Shown: positions 1 to 13,325 of the stretch, piece after piece
How the letters are laid out: every line of letters starts with the position of its first letter
Position numbering within the stretch: the stretch's first letter is position 1
NCBI RefSeq assembly: GCF_022354465.1
Contig: NZ_CP092361.1
Span: 372,001-436,000 of the forward strand
DNA: 64,000 bases
Reading direction: 5' to 3'
Source: Wielerella bovis
Lineage (GTDB): Bacteria > Pseudomonadota > Gammaproteobacteria > Burkholderiales > Neisseriaceae
Position numbers and translations under genes: made by a program
The notes under the pieces: generated by a model
Seen by the model: the letters and a program-made list of their open reading frames with translations, nothing else
What the model was told of the DNA's origin: nothing
The model's database searches: none

Positions 1-579
1 AATTTCACACTCCATAAAGGCGAAAAAATCGGTATTTTGGGACGAAATGGTGCAGGGAAATCTACTCTAATTCGCCTGATTAGTGGTGTAGAAGAACCTA
101 CCGAAGGAGAAATTCGCCGCAGCATGAGCATTTCTTGGCCATTGGCATTTTCTGGCGCATTTCAAGGCAGTTTAACAGGCATGGATAATTTGCGTTTCAT
201 TTGCCGTATTTACGATGTGGATATGGATTATATGCGCGATTTTACTGAAGAATTTTCCGAATTAGGGCATTATCTCAATGAGCCTGTGAAACGCTATTCA
301 TCAGGTATGAAGGCAAGATTAGCTTTTGCTCTATCTTTGGCAGTTGAGTTTGACTGTTACCTGATTGACGAAGTCATTGCAGTAGGCGATTCACGTTTCT
401 CAGCCAAATGCCGCTATGAATTATTTGAACGGCGCAAAGACCGTTCCATTATTTTGGTTTCGCACAGCCATCATGCCATGAAAGAATATTGCGACAACGC
501 CATGGTTTTGGATGCAGGTAAAATGTACCAATTTGAAAATATGGACGATGCTTACGCGTTTTATCATGCAAAACTTTAA
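1..579 (+). CDS. ctrD: Capsule polysaccharide export ATP-binding protein, CtrD/KpsT type (5' end outside window)
   Basis: Nucleotide-binding subunit of an ABC-2 type exporter moving capsular polysaccharide across the inner membrane. The frame is open from base 1, so the start lies upstream; a TTG at 37 is inside the Walker A region and is not a start. Visible motifs are Walker [10 protein letters not shown] (nt 40-66), the signature [13 protein letters not shown] (from about nt 295), Walker [13 protein letters not shown] (from about nt 355) and the H-loop SHSHHAM (from about nt 460). The KpsT/CtrD family is about 215-220 residues, so only some 25 residues are missing. Family assignment is strong; naming it ctrD assumes a capsule locus to the left. 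An O-antigen-type exporter ATPase is the alternative. Confidence 0.85.
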   Translation, partial: NFTLHKGEKIGILGRNGAGKSTLIRLISGVEEPTEGEIRRSMSISWPLAFSGAFQGSLTGMDNLRFICRIYDVDMDYMRDFTEEFSELGHYLNEPVKRYSSGMKARLAFALSLAVEFDCYLIDEVIAVGDSRFSAKCRYELFERRKDRSIILVSHSHHAMKEYCDNAMVLDAGKMYQFENMDDAYAFYHAKL

Positions 580-581
580 TT

Positions 582-632
582 AAAGGCAGCCTGAAAACTA
601 TTTTAATTTCAAAATGTTTTTCAGGCTGCCTA
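582..632. terminator. Inverted DUS pair, probable terminator after ctrD
   Basis: AAGGCAGCCTGAAAA and its inverse TTTTCAGGCTGCCT face each other across a short A/T-rich loop and can form a stem followed by T-rich sequence. This is the common neisserial arrangement of paired uptake sequences used as an intrinsic terminator. Confidence 0.7.
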
Positions 633-650
633 TTTATTTTTTGGATAAAT

Positions 651-1067
651 ATGCAATTAGAAAAAATAGCTGAACACGATGGTCAACTCAAAAACTTAAT
701 TGCTTGCGCACGCTATTGGAAAAAATTGGATAGTGCGGTAAAGCAGTTAATACCACATAATCTACATCCCCATTTTCAGGTTGTTTGTATAGAAAATAAT
801 GACCTTGTTCTACATGTTAGCGCACCTATGGCAGCGACACGCTTGAAAATGTTACTACCAGCATTATTACCACGTTTGCAGGCAATCGATACAAGTATCC
901 AAGCAATTCGGATAAAAGTTCGCCCCAAAAATCAAGAAAGTAAACGTACAAAAAACTTCCATATCAGTCAGCAAGCATTAGATTATTTTGAGCAAACTGC
1001 CAAGCAATTAGCACATCATCCTCAATTAGCTGATGCTATGCAAAAACTGGTAGAACACAATCGTTAA
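651..1067 (+). CDS. DUF721/DciA-like protein
   Basis: A 138-residue soluble protein resembling the DUF721 family: the N-terminal half has the compact alpha/beta pattern with a hydrophobic strand (LVLHVSAPMAATRLKMLL, about residues 51-68) followed by a basic segment (IRIKVRPKNQESKRTK). Several bacterial members are DciA, which assists loading of the replicative helicase DnaB. The C-terminal 40 residues are helical and Gln/Ala rich. There is no clear ribosome-binding site; the ATG follows the ctrD terminator by about 20 bases. Function is inferred from family resemblance only. Confidence 0.55.
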   Translation: MQLEKIAEHDGQLKNLIACARYWKKLDSAVKQLIPHNLHPHFQVVCIENNDLVLHVSAPMAATRLKMLLPALLPRLQAIDTSIQAIRIKVRPKNQESKRTKNFHISQQALDYFEQTAKQLAHHPQLADAMQKLVEHNR

Positions 1068-1070
1068 ATC

Positions 1071-1172
1071 ATAGTTAGTTGAAATAAACACAGACAAGGC
1101 GACAGTGACTACTGTCCACCCAGAACAATAGGGAGTTAGTAACGCTGTATTATTTTTATTTTAACTAACTAT
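1071..1172. repeat. Correia-like repeat element (CREE), divergent copy
   Basis: Terminal inverted repeats ATAGTTAGTT / AACTAACTAT bound about 102 bp that keeps the ACAAGGCGAC and AACGCTGTA core motifs of the other copies here. The ends differ from the common TATAGTGGATT form, and the centre (ACTGTCCACCCAGAAC) is diverged, so this is an older or different-subtype copy. It lies between the DUF721 gene and azurin. Confidence 0.75.
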
Positions 1173-1222
1173 AATTGATATATATCAATGTTAAACTAGT
1201 AAATGTGCGCATAATTACGAAT

Positions 1223-1253
1223 TTGCTTAAAGACAAATGGAGTGGTATATACT
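1223..1253 (+). promoter_or_regulatory. Putative sigma-70 promoter of the azurin gene
   Basis: TTGCTT at 1223-1228 is followed 17 bases later by TATATA (1246-1251), or by TATACT at 1248-1253 with a 19-base gap. The azurin ATG is about 50 bases downstream with an AAGGA ribosome-binding site. Assigned by eye only. Confidence 0.45.
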
Positions 1254-1301
1254 TTAAGTGAAAGATAATTTTAATTATTGGATAATTATTAAGGAAACAA
1301 A

Positions 1302-1847
1302 ATGAAAACTTATTTGGGATTGATAGCAGCAGCTGCATTAACTTTATCAGCTTGCAGTGGTGAGAATAAACCAGCGGAAAATACAGCGGCACCGTCATCA
1401 ACAGTGGCTGCCTCTGAATCAGTAACTGTTGTAGAAGCATCTGCACCTGTGGTTGCAGATGAATGCTCAACTTTAATTAATAGTAATGATGCAATGCAAT
1501 TTGATGTTAAAGAAATTTCAATTAAATCAAGTTGTAAGCAATATACTATTACTTTAAAACACACGGGAACAATCGCAAAACAAGCAATGGGGCATAATGT
1601 GGTCATCAGTAAAGTAAGCGATAAAGACGCTGTTGTGAAAGATGGTATTGATGCCAATATCGAAGCTGATTACGTTAAGCCTAATGATGAGCGTGTTGTT
1701 GCACAAACTAAATTGATTGGTGGTGGAGAAGAAACCAGCGTAACATTTGATGTTGCTAAATTGGCAAAGAGCGAAGCATATGAATATTTCTGTACATTCC
1801 CTGGTCACGCAGCGCTAATGAGTGGCAAAATTACCATTGTTGAATGA
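1302..1847 (+). CDS. laz: Lipid-modified azurin (outer-membrane cupredoxin)
   Basis: Blue copper electron-transfer lipoprotein. Residues 1-18 are a lipoprotein signal ending in the lipobox LSAC (Cys18). Residues 19-52 are an Ala/Ser/Pro/Glu-rich linker like that of neisserial Laz. The azurin domain follows, with Cu ligands His98 (GHN), Cys164 and His169 (CTFPGH) and Met173; Cys55 and Cys78 probably form the azurin disulfide. In Neisseria, Laz is surface-exposed and linked to electron supply to periplasmic reductases and to oxidative-stress tolerance. The gene is monocistronic, with a DUS-based terminator after it. An antisense frame opposite it is a shadow. Confidence 0.92.
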   Translation: MKTYLGLIAAAALTLSACSGENKPAENTAAPSSTVAASESVTVVEASAPVVADECSTLINSNDAMQFDVKEISIKSSCKQYTITLKHTGTIAKQAMGHNVVISKVSDKDAVVKDGIDANIEADYVKPNDERVVAQTKLIGGGEETSVTFDVAKLAKSEAYEYFCTFPGHAALMSGKITIVE

Positions 1848-1860
1848 ATTTATTTTTTTC

Positions 1861-1899
1861 AAAATGCAGTCTGAAAAACAATTTTCAGGCTGCATTTTG
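1861..1899 (+). terminator. Terminator after azurin built from an imperfect DUS pair
   Basis: TGCAGTCTGAAAA pairs with TTTTCAGGCTGCA across a short loop and is followed by TTTTG. The left arm carries a variant DUS with T for C (GTCTGAA), so the pair is imperfect. Confidence 0.65.
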
Positions 1900-2027
1900 T
1901 ATGTTTTGTAAATGGAGGTGCTAATTATTTAGTTCAAAGTTATAGTTGTGTTAAAAATAATGAATAGAAAATTCATTAATGTTTCATAATGTTAATAGAT
2001 TTCTCTCATAAATTTGAGGTTGATTAG

Positions 2028-2056
2028 TTGACAGTTTTGGGTAGTAGGCGTATAGT
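2028..2056 (+). promoter_or_regulatory. rRNA operon promoter
   Basis: TTGACA (2028-2033), a 17-base spacer and TATAGT (2051-2056) form a near-consensus sigma-70 promoter about 240 bases before mature 16S. The 1848-2295 interval holds no gene: it contains the azurin terminator, this promoter, the leader and a boxA-like site. Confidence 0.8.
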
Positions 2057-2149
2057 TCTGACTTTCGCTGCTACGGCGGTGAGGTTAAAAGAGAGAAATA
2101 TTTGATTGTAAGGCATATGGTTAGATATTTCAAGATTTTGATTGAGAAG

Positions 2150-2162
2150 AGTTCTTTAAAAG
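2150..2162 (+). promoter_or_regulatory. boxA-like antitermination site in the rRNA leader
   Basis: GTTCTTTAAAA in the leader resembles the boxA element (TGCTCTTTAACAA) that recruits NusB/S10 to protect rRNA transcription from Rho. A closer match occurs in the 16S-23S spacer. Confidence 0.5.
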
Positions 2163-2295
2163 CAAGATTACCGATAAGTGTGAGTGCCTGATGGTCTCAC
2201 ACTGTTTTGAGAGATACAAGATTTGATTTGGAATTTTCCTATTAAGTTTTTGTTAATTTCTTTGAAGCAGACCAGAAGTTAAATAAGTTAGAGAT

Positions 2296-3836
<1,541 letters not shown>

Positions 3837-3927
3837 GAGAAAAGAAGAGATTATTAGGTACTCACACTTATCGGTAATCAGAAGATGCAAGGATGATTAA
3901 ACAGAAGTTTAAGAGTCAAAAGTACAT

Positions 3928-4004
<77 letters not shown>

Positions 4005-4023
4005 GTTGCAGCACAGGAATACT

Positions 4024-4099
4024 GGGGGCATAGCTCAGTTGGTAGAGCACCTGCTTTGCAAGCAGGGGGTCATCGGTTCGATCCCGTTTGCCTCCACCA
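4024..4099 (+). tRNA. alaT: tRNA-Ala (TGC)
   Basis: 76 bases from GGGGGCATAGCTCAG to TGCCTCCACCA. The acceptor stem pairs with one G-T, the anticodon loop TTTGCAA gives TGC, the T-arm is GGTTCGATCC, and CCA is encoded. It is 19 bases after tRNA-Ile. Confidence 0.96.
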
Positions 4100-4204
4100 A
4101 GATTAAATAAAATGAAATTGCAAATTAAAGCGAGTTTGTGTAGAATGAATAGTTTGCTTGTTTTAATTTGCAATTTCCTGACAAAGTCGGGAAATGATTG
4201 CATC

Positions 4205-4220
4205 GATCTTTAACAAATTG
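4205..4220 (+). promoter_or_regulatory. boxA site in the 16S-23S spacer
   Basis: ATCTTTAACAAATTGG closely matches the conserved boxA antitermination motif (TGCTCTTTAACAA) found before 23S in rRNA operons. The rest of the 4100-4435 spacer is A/T rich and carries no gene. Confidence 0.6.
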
Positions 4221-4435
4221 GAAAGCCGAAATCAACAAACAAAGACAAAGCAATCTTTAAATATAGAAATGAAAGATTGTGCGAATTTGGGTGATGATTG
4301 TATCAAGTAGTTTGTGAAACACAAAAGGCACAAACTACTCACAACAAAGCAGTAAGCTTTATTGTTTGAGAATTTAAGTAAAGATTGGTAGTCAACGCCA
4401 GTTTTTGCAAAGTCAGAGGTTCTTCAAATGATAGA

Positions 4436-7320
<2,885 letters not shown>

Positions 7321-7451
7321 ATCATTTGAAGGACTTTGAAAATAGAAAAACTGAAATCAAAGTAAACAAAAATGAAAATAAAGCTTACTGATGACTCAGT
7401 CATCACCAAAAACAAATACCAAAGATAAAGGCTTTCCAGTTTGACAGTTTA

Positions 7452-7566
7452 TGTTTGGCGACCATAGCGGTTTGGCACCACTCCTTCCCATCTCGAACAG
7501 GACAGTGAAACGAACTAGCGCCGATGATAGTATAGTCCCTATGCGAAAGTAGGTCATCGCCAAACT
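7452..7566 (+). rRNA. rrf: 5S ribosomal RNA
   Basis: About 115 bases beginning TTTGGCGACCATAGCGG and ending GTCATCGCCAAAC; the two ends pair as the 5S terminal helix. CCCATCTCGAACAGG is the usual 5S loop region. It completes the 16S-Ile-Ala-23S-5S order. Confidence 0.95.
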
Positions 7567-7576
7567 CTTAATCCTA

Positions 7577-7613
7577 ACCCCCTAGCTCACATAGTGCTAG
7601 GGGGTTTATCTTT
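7577..7613 (+). terminator. rRNA operon terminator
   Basis: CCCCCTAGC and GCTAGGGGG form a GC-rich stem followed by TTTATCTTTTT, a strong intrinsic terminator just after 5S. It may also serve the convergent membrane-protein gene on the minus strand. Confidence 0.85.
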
Positions 7614-7646
7614 TTATCAGTATGAAGTAATTTGTCAGAGTGGAAA

Positions 7647-8522
7647 TCAATTATTTTGTTCTGTATGTTTTTTCTCTTTTTCTGCTTTGCGTTTTGCGCG
7701 ATTGCGTTCACGAATTTTTTTAATCAGCCACCATTTAGTACGTATTTTAATATCGTAGCCAATAGAACCTAATCCAAAAATAAATAACATAGCAGCAACG
7801 GGTAGAGTAAAGTAATAACTAATGTATTGATATCCGTATGCACCAATTATGCCACCTAATATAAAATTTAAAATCATGCCAATTAATAACCACATTTTGG
7901 GACGATTGACTTTAACATCTGGTAGCTTGGGGTTACTGCTATGGCTGTAATATAGTGCCCGTGATAATTCAATACCTAAATCGGTTGCGGAGCCTGTCAT
8001 ATGTGTAGAACGAATAGCACTACCTGAAAGTACGGTCATGACAGTATTGTGCATACCCATAATGAAACATAATAGTAGTAAGGTGGGAGGAATCATAACT
8101 TCACCGATTTTTGCTAGTACCATACCAAATAAGGCAAATAAAATGAGAAAAATGGCCTCAGTCCACATCGCTAATCCATAACAACTACGGAAGTGATGAC
8201 GTTTTCCCCATAAAATAGTCAGGTTAGCAAGAACTGCACCAAAAACAAAGCACAGTACACCTACTATAGCTGTGATAGCAGTATGCCAGTCATGGGTAAT
8301 AATGCTGTCAGCAGCGCGTGAGAGTGCACCTGTAACATGTGAGGTGTAGTTGCTGACGGCAAAAAAGCCACCTGCATTAATTGCACCAGCAGAAAATGCC
8401 ATCATGTAGCCAAGTTTTCGGAAACGTGCATCTGTAATGGTGTTATCATGTAGATAAGGTTTATCTACTTGCCAAAAGGGATGGCGTATGATTTTGCGAG
8501 AAGGATGATGGTGATGCAGCAT
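7647..8522 (-). CDS. YoaK/DUF1275 family membrane protein
   Basis: A 291-residue integral membrane protein with about six hydrophobic segments. The N-terminal block MMAFSAGAINAGGFFAV followed by YTSHVTGALSRAAD is characteristic of the DUF1275 (YoaK) family, as is SAIRSTHMTGSATDLG midway. Both ends are charged: a His-rich start (LHHHHPSRK) and a Lys/Arg/Glu-rich tail. The function of the family is unknown; some members have been suggested to transport small molecules. It is transcribed convergently with the rRNA operon and stands alone. Confidence 0.8.
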   Translation of the reverse strand: MLHHHHPSRKIIRHPFWQVDKPYLHDNTITDARFRKLGYMMAFSAGAINAGGFFAVSNYTSHVTGALSRAADSIITHDWHTAITAIVGVLCFVFGAVLANLTILWGKRHHFRSCYGLAMWTEAIFLILFALFGMVLAKIGEVMIPPTLLLLCFIMGMHNTVMTVLSGSAIRSTHMTGSATDLGIELSRALYYSHSSNPKLPDVKVNRPKMWLLIGMILNFILGGIIGAYGYQYISYYFTLPVAAMLFIFGLGSIGYDIKIRTKWWLIKKIRERNRAKRKAEKEKKHTEQNN

Positions 8523-8600
8523 AGGAAGCGAATGAAATTAAAATAAAAATAGTATAACAAAAATATAATGTTAATTTTTTGTGATGTATCAAAATGCGCT

Positions 8601-8634
8601 AGGCAGCCTGAAAAATGGATTTTTCAGGCTGCCT
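8601..8634 (-). terminator. Inverted DUS pair after galU copy 1
   Basis: AGGCAGCCTGAAAAA and TTTTTCAGGCTGCCT form a near-perfect stem with a 3-4 base loop just beyond the galU stop (minus strand). Confidence 0.75.
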
Positions 8635-8651
8635 ATTTGAATAAGTATGGA

Positions 8652-9533
8652 TTAACGTACAACGTAACGTTGTAATACTTCGCGGAAGGCAGCACCTGTT
8701 TCTGGATGTTTCAAGCCATAAGCCAATGTTGCTTCTAGATAACCAATTTTGCTACCACAATCGTAACGAGTACCTTCAAATGCATGCGCTAAAACAGGTT
8801 CGTATTCTACCAATTTAGCAATTGCATCAGTTAATTGGATTTCGTTTCCTGTGCCACGTTCTACAGTTTGCAGTAAATTAAAAATGCGTGGTGTTAAAAT
8901 ATAGCGCCCAACCACAGCTAAATTAGATTTAGCATCTTCTGGTTTTGGCTTTTCTACAATACTGCGAATACGGTTGAAGTTTAGCCATTGTAATGTTTCT
9001 ACGATGCCATATGAGCCAGTTTGAGCAGGGTCAATGGTTTGAACGCCAATCACGCTGCTCCCAGTTTGATTGTACACATCAATCATTTGAGATAGTGCGC
9101 CTTTGGGTGCATCAATTAAATCATCTGCTAAAACAACGGCAAATGGTTCATTGCCAACTGCTGATTGGGAGCATAGTACGGCATGCCCTAATCCCAGCGC
9201 TTCTGCTTGACGGATATATAAGCATGTTACGTTTTTGGGTAGAATATTTTGCACTTGTTCCAACATTTGTTCTTTGTGGCGCAGTTGTAATTCTGTTTCC
9301 AATTCATATGCTTTGTCAAAATGGTCTTCAATACTACGTTTACTGCGTCCAGTAACAAAGATAATTTCAGTACAGCCAGCAGCAACCGCTTCTTCCACCG
9401 CATATTGAATTAAGGGTTTATCAACAATAGGCAACATTTCTTTGGGACTGGCTTTGGTGGCTGGTAAGAAACGTGTGCCCATACCTGCAACAGGGAAAAC
9501 AACTTTACGAATTTTTTTAGGTTGATACATCAT
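8652..9533 (-). CDS. galU: UTP-glucose-1-phosphate uridylyltransferase, copy 1
   Basis: Makes UDP-glucose from UTP and glucose-1-phosphate for LOS, capsule and other glycans. It has 293 residues, the normal GalU length. Near the N-terminus are [20 protein letters not shown] (nucleotide-binding loop with the catalytic Lys region) and [13 protein letters not shown]; later VLADDLIDA (metal-binding Asp) and VEKPKPE are present. It is highly similar along its whole length to the second galU about 600 bp upstream, so the two look like a tandem duplication. Start chosen at the first of two adjacent ATGs; the ribosome-binding site is weak. Confidence 0.92.
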   Translation of the reverse strand: MMYQPKKIRKVVFPVAGMGTRFLPATKASPKEMLPIVDKPLIQYAVEEAVAAGCTEIIFVTGRSKRSIEDHFDKAYELETELQLRHKEQMLEQVQNILPKNVTCLYIRQAEALGLGHAVLCSQSAVGNEPFAVVLADDLIDAPKGALSQMIDVYNQTGSSVIGVQTIDPAQTGSYGIVETLQWLNFNRIRSIVEKPKPEDAKSNLAVVGRYILTPRIFNLLQTVERGTGNEIQLTDAIAKLVEYEPVLAHAFEGTRYDCGSKIGYLEATLAYGLKHPETGAAFREVLQRYVVR

Positions 9534-9562
9534 AACTTGGTTTCACTTTCTTCAATCAAAAA

Positions 9563-10137
9563 TTATTTTTCAGGCTGCTTACTGTGAGGACGATTCTGGT
9601 TAGGAACAAAACGTCTTTCTCCAAACGCATATTTACCACCGAGTGATTGGAAACCTGCCATTTGTTTTGTTTCTGGTTCAGTAGATAGCACTGTATCACT
9701 AGATAGTGTTTCTTCGGCAGGTGCGCTATTTATTTCTTCAGGAACTTCCACTACATAATTACTATTGATTTCATCTTTCAACTCAGGAATTTCAATAGCA
9801 GTTTGGTTATTAGGAGCTTCCATGCAATAGTGTCAGGCGTATTATTTTTTGGTAATGCAGTTTCGGTATTGTTATTTGCAGTAGTTGAAGATACGGCAGC
9901 CTGAATACTTTCTTCGACCAATTTGTGTGTTGCATCATCTTGCACAACCGCTACATCTGCAATATGGCTGTCTAATTGTTTAGGTAGATGAGTTGGAGCA
10001 ATTTTTGTTTCTTCCGCTTCTACTTCATCAGTATCTGTATCATCATCTGTAAATTCAGCATTTTCCATAAACGAATTGAGCATATTAATCAGATGTGCCA
10101 CTCCTTCGGTAGAAACGAGTAGTTCTTCGCCATCGGT
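9563..10137 (-). pseudogene. Frameshifted low-complexity acidic region, likely the broken C-terminal tail of galU copy 2
   Basis: Between the two galU genes two overlapping open frames (9778-10101 and 9563-9823) encode Glu/Asp/Thr/Ala/Pro-rich sequence of the same character as the tail of GalU copy 2. The first continues from the galU copy 2 end in a shifted frame: just before its stop that frame reads [17 protein letters not shown]. The second ends in a basic stretch (GERRFVPNQNRPHSKQPEK). Neither has a convincing start or ribosome-binding site. The simplest reading is one long tail split by two small indels near 10140-10150 and 9825-9835, through mutation or sequencing error. Alternatively these are two small genes of unknown function. 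Confidence 0.5.
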
Positions 10138-11195
10138 TACCCATTCATCATCTCGTCATCATCATTTTCCTCCACCATATCAGGTGTTGCAATAGCTGCC
10201 AACGCTGCTGCACCAAGTGGTACAGTAGCTTCTACATCATCTTGCTTATCGGAAACTTCTTTTTCTGGCGTTACAGCGGCAGCCTGAAATGTTGCAGATT
10301 TAGTTTCAAGACCAATTTGACCAGATGCATAACGGCTCACTAATTCTTGGAATGCAACACCTGTTTCAGGATGTTTCAAGCCAAAAGCTACCATTGCTTC
10401 TAAATAACCTAATTTGCTACCACAATCGAATCGCGTACCTTCAAATGGATGAGCAATCACAGGCTCATATTCCAATAATTTGGCAATCGCATCGGTTAAT
10501 TGAATTTCGCCACCCATACCACGTTCAATGCGTTCCAATAAATCAAAAATGCGTGGTGTCAAAATATAACGTCCAACCACCGCCAAATTAGATGCCGTTT
10601 CTTCGGGTTTCGGTTTTTCCACCATATGATGAATACGTTGCATATTTTGCCATTGCAGCGTTTCCACCATGCCATAAGATTGCGTTTGTGAATGGTCAAT
10701 GGTTTGCACGCCAACCACGCTGCTGCCTAGCGCATGATACGTTTCCAATAATTGCGATAACACCCCTTTGGGTGCATCAATCAAATCATCAGCCAAAATC
10801 ACCGCAAATGGCTCATCGCCAATCGCAGGTTGTGCGCACAAAATCGCATGACCCAAACCCAAAGCCTCCGCTTGACGGATATAAGTACAATTCACATGAT
10901 TGGGTAAGACATTTTGCACCTGTGCCAACAAATTATCTTTGTGGCGTAAATGCAATTCGGTTTCCAATTCATAAGCTTTATCAAAATGGTCTTCAATGCT
11001 ACGCTTGCTGCGACCTGTGATAAAAATTAATTCTGTACAACCTGCGGCAACCGCTTCTTCCACCGCATATTGAATCAAAGGTTTATCTACAATTGGCAGC
11101 ATTTCTTTCGGGCTTGCCTTGGTTGCAGGTAAGAAACGTGTTCCCAAGCCTGCAACAGGGAACACCGCTTTTCTGATTTTGTGTTGGAACATCAT
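10137..11195 (-). CDS. galU: UTP-glucose-1-phosphate uridylyltransferase, copy 2, with C-terminal extension
   Basis: Residues 1 to about 295 are a complete GalU domain, with [46 protein letters not shown] and VEKPKPEE. About 57 further residues follow, rich in Ala, Glu and Asp, ending in [11 protein letters not shown]; copy 1 lacks them. The tail begins at RYASGQIG, exactly where copy 1 ends, and contains a DUS-derived FQAAA. It probably continued originally into the frames at 9563-10137. The catalytic core looks intact, so this is presumably active and redundant with, or specialised relative to, copy 1. Divergent from recJ with a 131-bp gap. Confidence 0.9.
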   Translation of the reverse strand: MMFQHKIRKAVFPVAGLGTRFLPATKASPKEMLPIVDKPLIQYAVEEAVAAGCTELIFITGRSKRSIEDHFDKAYELETELHLRHKDNLLAQVQNVLPNHVNCTYIRQAEALGLGHAILCAQPAIGDEPFAVILADDLIDAPKGVLSQLLETYHALGSSVVGVQTIDHSQTQSYGMVETLQWQNMQRIHHMVEKPKPEETASNLAVVGRYILTPRIFDLLERIERGMGGEIQLTDAIAKLLEYEPVIAHPFEGTRFDCGSKLGYLEAMVAFGLKHPETGVAFQELVSRYASGQIGLETKSATFQAAAVTPEKEVSDKQDDVEATVPLGAAALAAIATPDMVEENDDDEMMNG

Positions 11196-11326
11196 GAATT
11201 CAGTCGCTCTATTGAATAAATTGTTTAGAAAAATAGGCTTATTATAAACGACACACCATTAAGTCGGTAGGGTAAAATACAGCTTTTGATTTTCAGGCAG
11301 CCTGAAACGCTGATTTTGTCTTTTTC

Positions 11327-13081
11327 ATGACACATACTAAACACATTGCCATTCGTCCCATTGACCCAATTGCCCAAGCTGCATTGCAAAACGCAGGTGC
11401 CTCCCCCTTGTTGGCACAACTGTATGCTGCACGCAACGTGTCGCAACCAGCCGAGTTAGAAGATAGTTTTACGCAATTAATTCCCTACACGCAGTTAACT
11501 AACTGCACAGCCGCCGCCAATCGTTTAGCCGATGCCATACAAAATCAGGAAAAAATCCTGATTATTGCCGATTACGATGCCGATGGTGCAACCGCGTGTT
11601 CTGTGGGCATGAAAGGATTGGGCAGCATGGGTGCCATCGTGGATTTTTTTGTTCCCAACCGTTTTGAACACGGCTACGGCTTAACGCCCGAATTGGCAGA
11701 CATTGCCCACGAAAAAGGCGCAAATCTCATTTTGACGGTGGACAATGGTATTTCCAGCGCAGACGGCGTAGCACGCGCCAAAGCATGGGGCATAGACACT
11801 GTGGTAACCGACCATCACGTTGCAGGCAGCCATGTTCCCGATTGTATCATCGTCAATCCCAACCAACGCGGTTGCGATTTTCCCAGCAAAAGTTTAGCGG
11901 GCGTGGGCGTGATATTTTATGTGTTGATTGCCTTACGCGCAGAATTGCGTCAGCGTGGTTATTTTGCTCATGCAAGCAATTTACATACAAATCAATATAG
12001 GCAGCCTGAAAATCACGCACCGATTGCCGAGCCAAAATTGGATGAATTATTGGACTTGGTCGCACTCGGCACAGTCGCCGATGTGGTGCCGCTTGACCAC
12101 AATAATCGCATTTTGGTGTCGCAAGGTTTGAAGCGCATTCGCAAAGGCAAAATGTCGCACGGCATACGCGCCCTGTTTGAAGTGGCACGGCGCGACCCAT
12201 GCAAAGCGCAGCCATTTGACATGGGTTTTGGTTTAGGCCCACGCATCAACGCAGCAGGACGTTTGGACGACATGAGTTTGGGGATTGCCTGTTTGCTTTC
12301 GGGCTGCCTTGAACAAGCGCAAAGTATCGCAGCACAATTAAACGATTTAAATCACACACGCCAAGAAATTGAACAAGGCATGTTAAAAGATGTACTGAAA
12401 TTGTGTCCCGAAACGCTGCCTGAAACGCAAACCACGCTGTCGGTATTTCGCGAAGATTTTCATCAAGGCGTGATTGGTATTGTCGCCAGCCGCTTGAAAG
12501 ACCGATTTTATCGCCCCGTATTTGTGTTTGCGCCATCGGGCGACAATGAAATACGCGGTTCAGGGCGTTCCATAGCGGGCGTGCATTTGCGTGATGTGTT
12601 GGACACGGTGGCGAAACGTTGTCCAAATATGATTGTGAAATTTGGTGGGCACGCAATGGCGGCAGGTTTGACCATGCACGCCGACCGATTTGATGAATTT
12701 TGCACCGTATTTGAAGCGGTAGTGCGCGATTTGGTTGATGAAGATATTTTGTCGCAAACCTTTTTAACTGATGGCAGCCTGAAAACCGAAGACATTTGTT
12801 TGGAACAAGCGCAACTTATCAATAGCCAAGTGTGGGGACAAGGTTTTCCGCCGCCCAGTTTTACCGATGAATTTCGAGTCATCAAACAACAACCAATGGG
12901 TGCGGAAAAAAAACACGTTAAAGCGTGGGTGCAAAAAGATGGGCGCGAGTTTGAAGCAATGTTTTGGCGTTGTGAAGATGAATTGCCACCACAGATTCGT
13001 TTGGTGTATCGCCCGACTGTGAATGAATGGCGTGGTAATCAGGAATTGCAGCTTTATGTGGATTATTGGGAAGCGGTATAA
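11327..13081 (+). CDS. recJ: Single-stranded-DNA-specific exonuclease RecJ
   Basis: 5'-3' exonuclease on single-stranded DNA acting in RecF-pathway recombination, base-excision and mismatch repair. The 584 residues show the DHH phosphoesterase motifs: ADYDADGAT (81-89), DNG (139-141) and TDHH (161-164), then the DHHA1 domain with GSGRS and KFGGHAMAAG (around 405-445). Three DUS-related sequences lie inside the gene, giving RQPEN near 226, SGCLEQ near 325 and GSLKTED near 485. The first is an exact DUS inserted in a loop between the DHH motifs. The upstream gap is shared with galU copy 2. Confidence 0.95.
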   Translation: MTHTKHIAIRPIDPIAQAALQNAGASPLLAQLYAARNVSQPAELEDSFTQLIPYTQLTNCTAAANRLADAIQNQEKILIIADYDADGATACSVGMKGLGSMGAIVDFFVPNRFEHGYGLTPELADIAHEKGANLILTVDNGISSADGVARAKAWGIDTVVTDHHVAGSHVPDCIIVNPNQRGCDFPSKSLAGVGVIFYVLIALRAELRQRGYFAHASNLHTNQYRQPENHAPIAEPKLDELLDLVALGTVADVVPLDHNNRILVSQGLKRIRKGKMSHGIRALFEVARRDPCKAQPFDMGFGLGPRINAAGRLDDMSLGIACLLSGCLEQAQSIAAQLNDLNHTRQEIEQGMLKDVLKLCPETLPETQTTLSVFREDFHQGVIGIVASRLKDRFYRPVFVFAPSGDNEIRGSGRSIAGVHLRDVLDTVAKRCPNMIVKFGGHAMAAGLTMHADRFDEFCTVFEAVVRDLVDEDILSQTFLTDGSLKTEDICLEQAQLINSQVWGQGFPPPSFTDEFRVIKQQPMGAEKKHVKAWVQKDGREFEAMFWRCEDELPPQIRLVYRPTVNEWRGNQELQLYVDYWEAV

Positions 13082-13096
13082 TTGGTAAAATAATCG

Positions 13097-13134
13097 TTTC
13101 AGGCTGCCTATTTTGAGATAAAGGCAGCCTGAAA
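13097..13134 (+). terminator. Inverted DUS pair after recJ
   Basis: TTTCAGGCTGCCT and AGGCAGCCTGAAA flank a short A/T loop 16 bases after the recJ stop. The 13135-13325 gap to the next gene has one further DUS at 13221 and no gene. Confidence 0.6.
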
Positions 13135-13325
13135 TAATGATTTATTTATTAAATTATTCAATCAGAGTAGCTAATCTATTGCAAAAGTAATAGAATTAAA
13201 CATTTTTTCAAGATAAGTTAAGGCAGCCTGAAGATTGGGGGTGCTTAAGATGATGTGTGGCTTTTACAGAAAATGGTATGGCTGCAAGGGTAATCATCGC
13301 ACATGTGGATTAAGGAAAATATTTT

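Noticed and set aside
1310-1657. 115-codon antisense frame opposite azurin
   Set aside because: It is the mirror of a well-supported lipoprotein gene, with no start signal.
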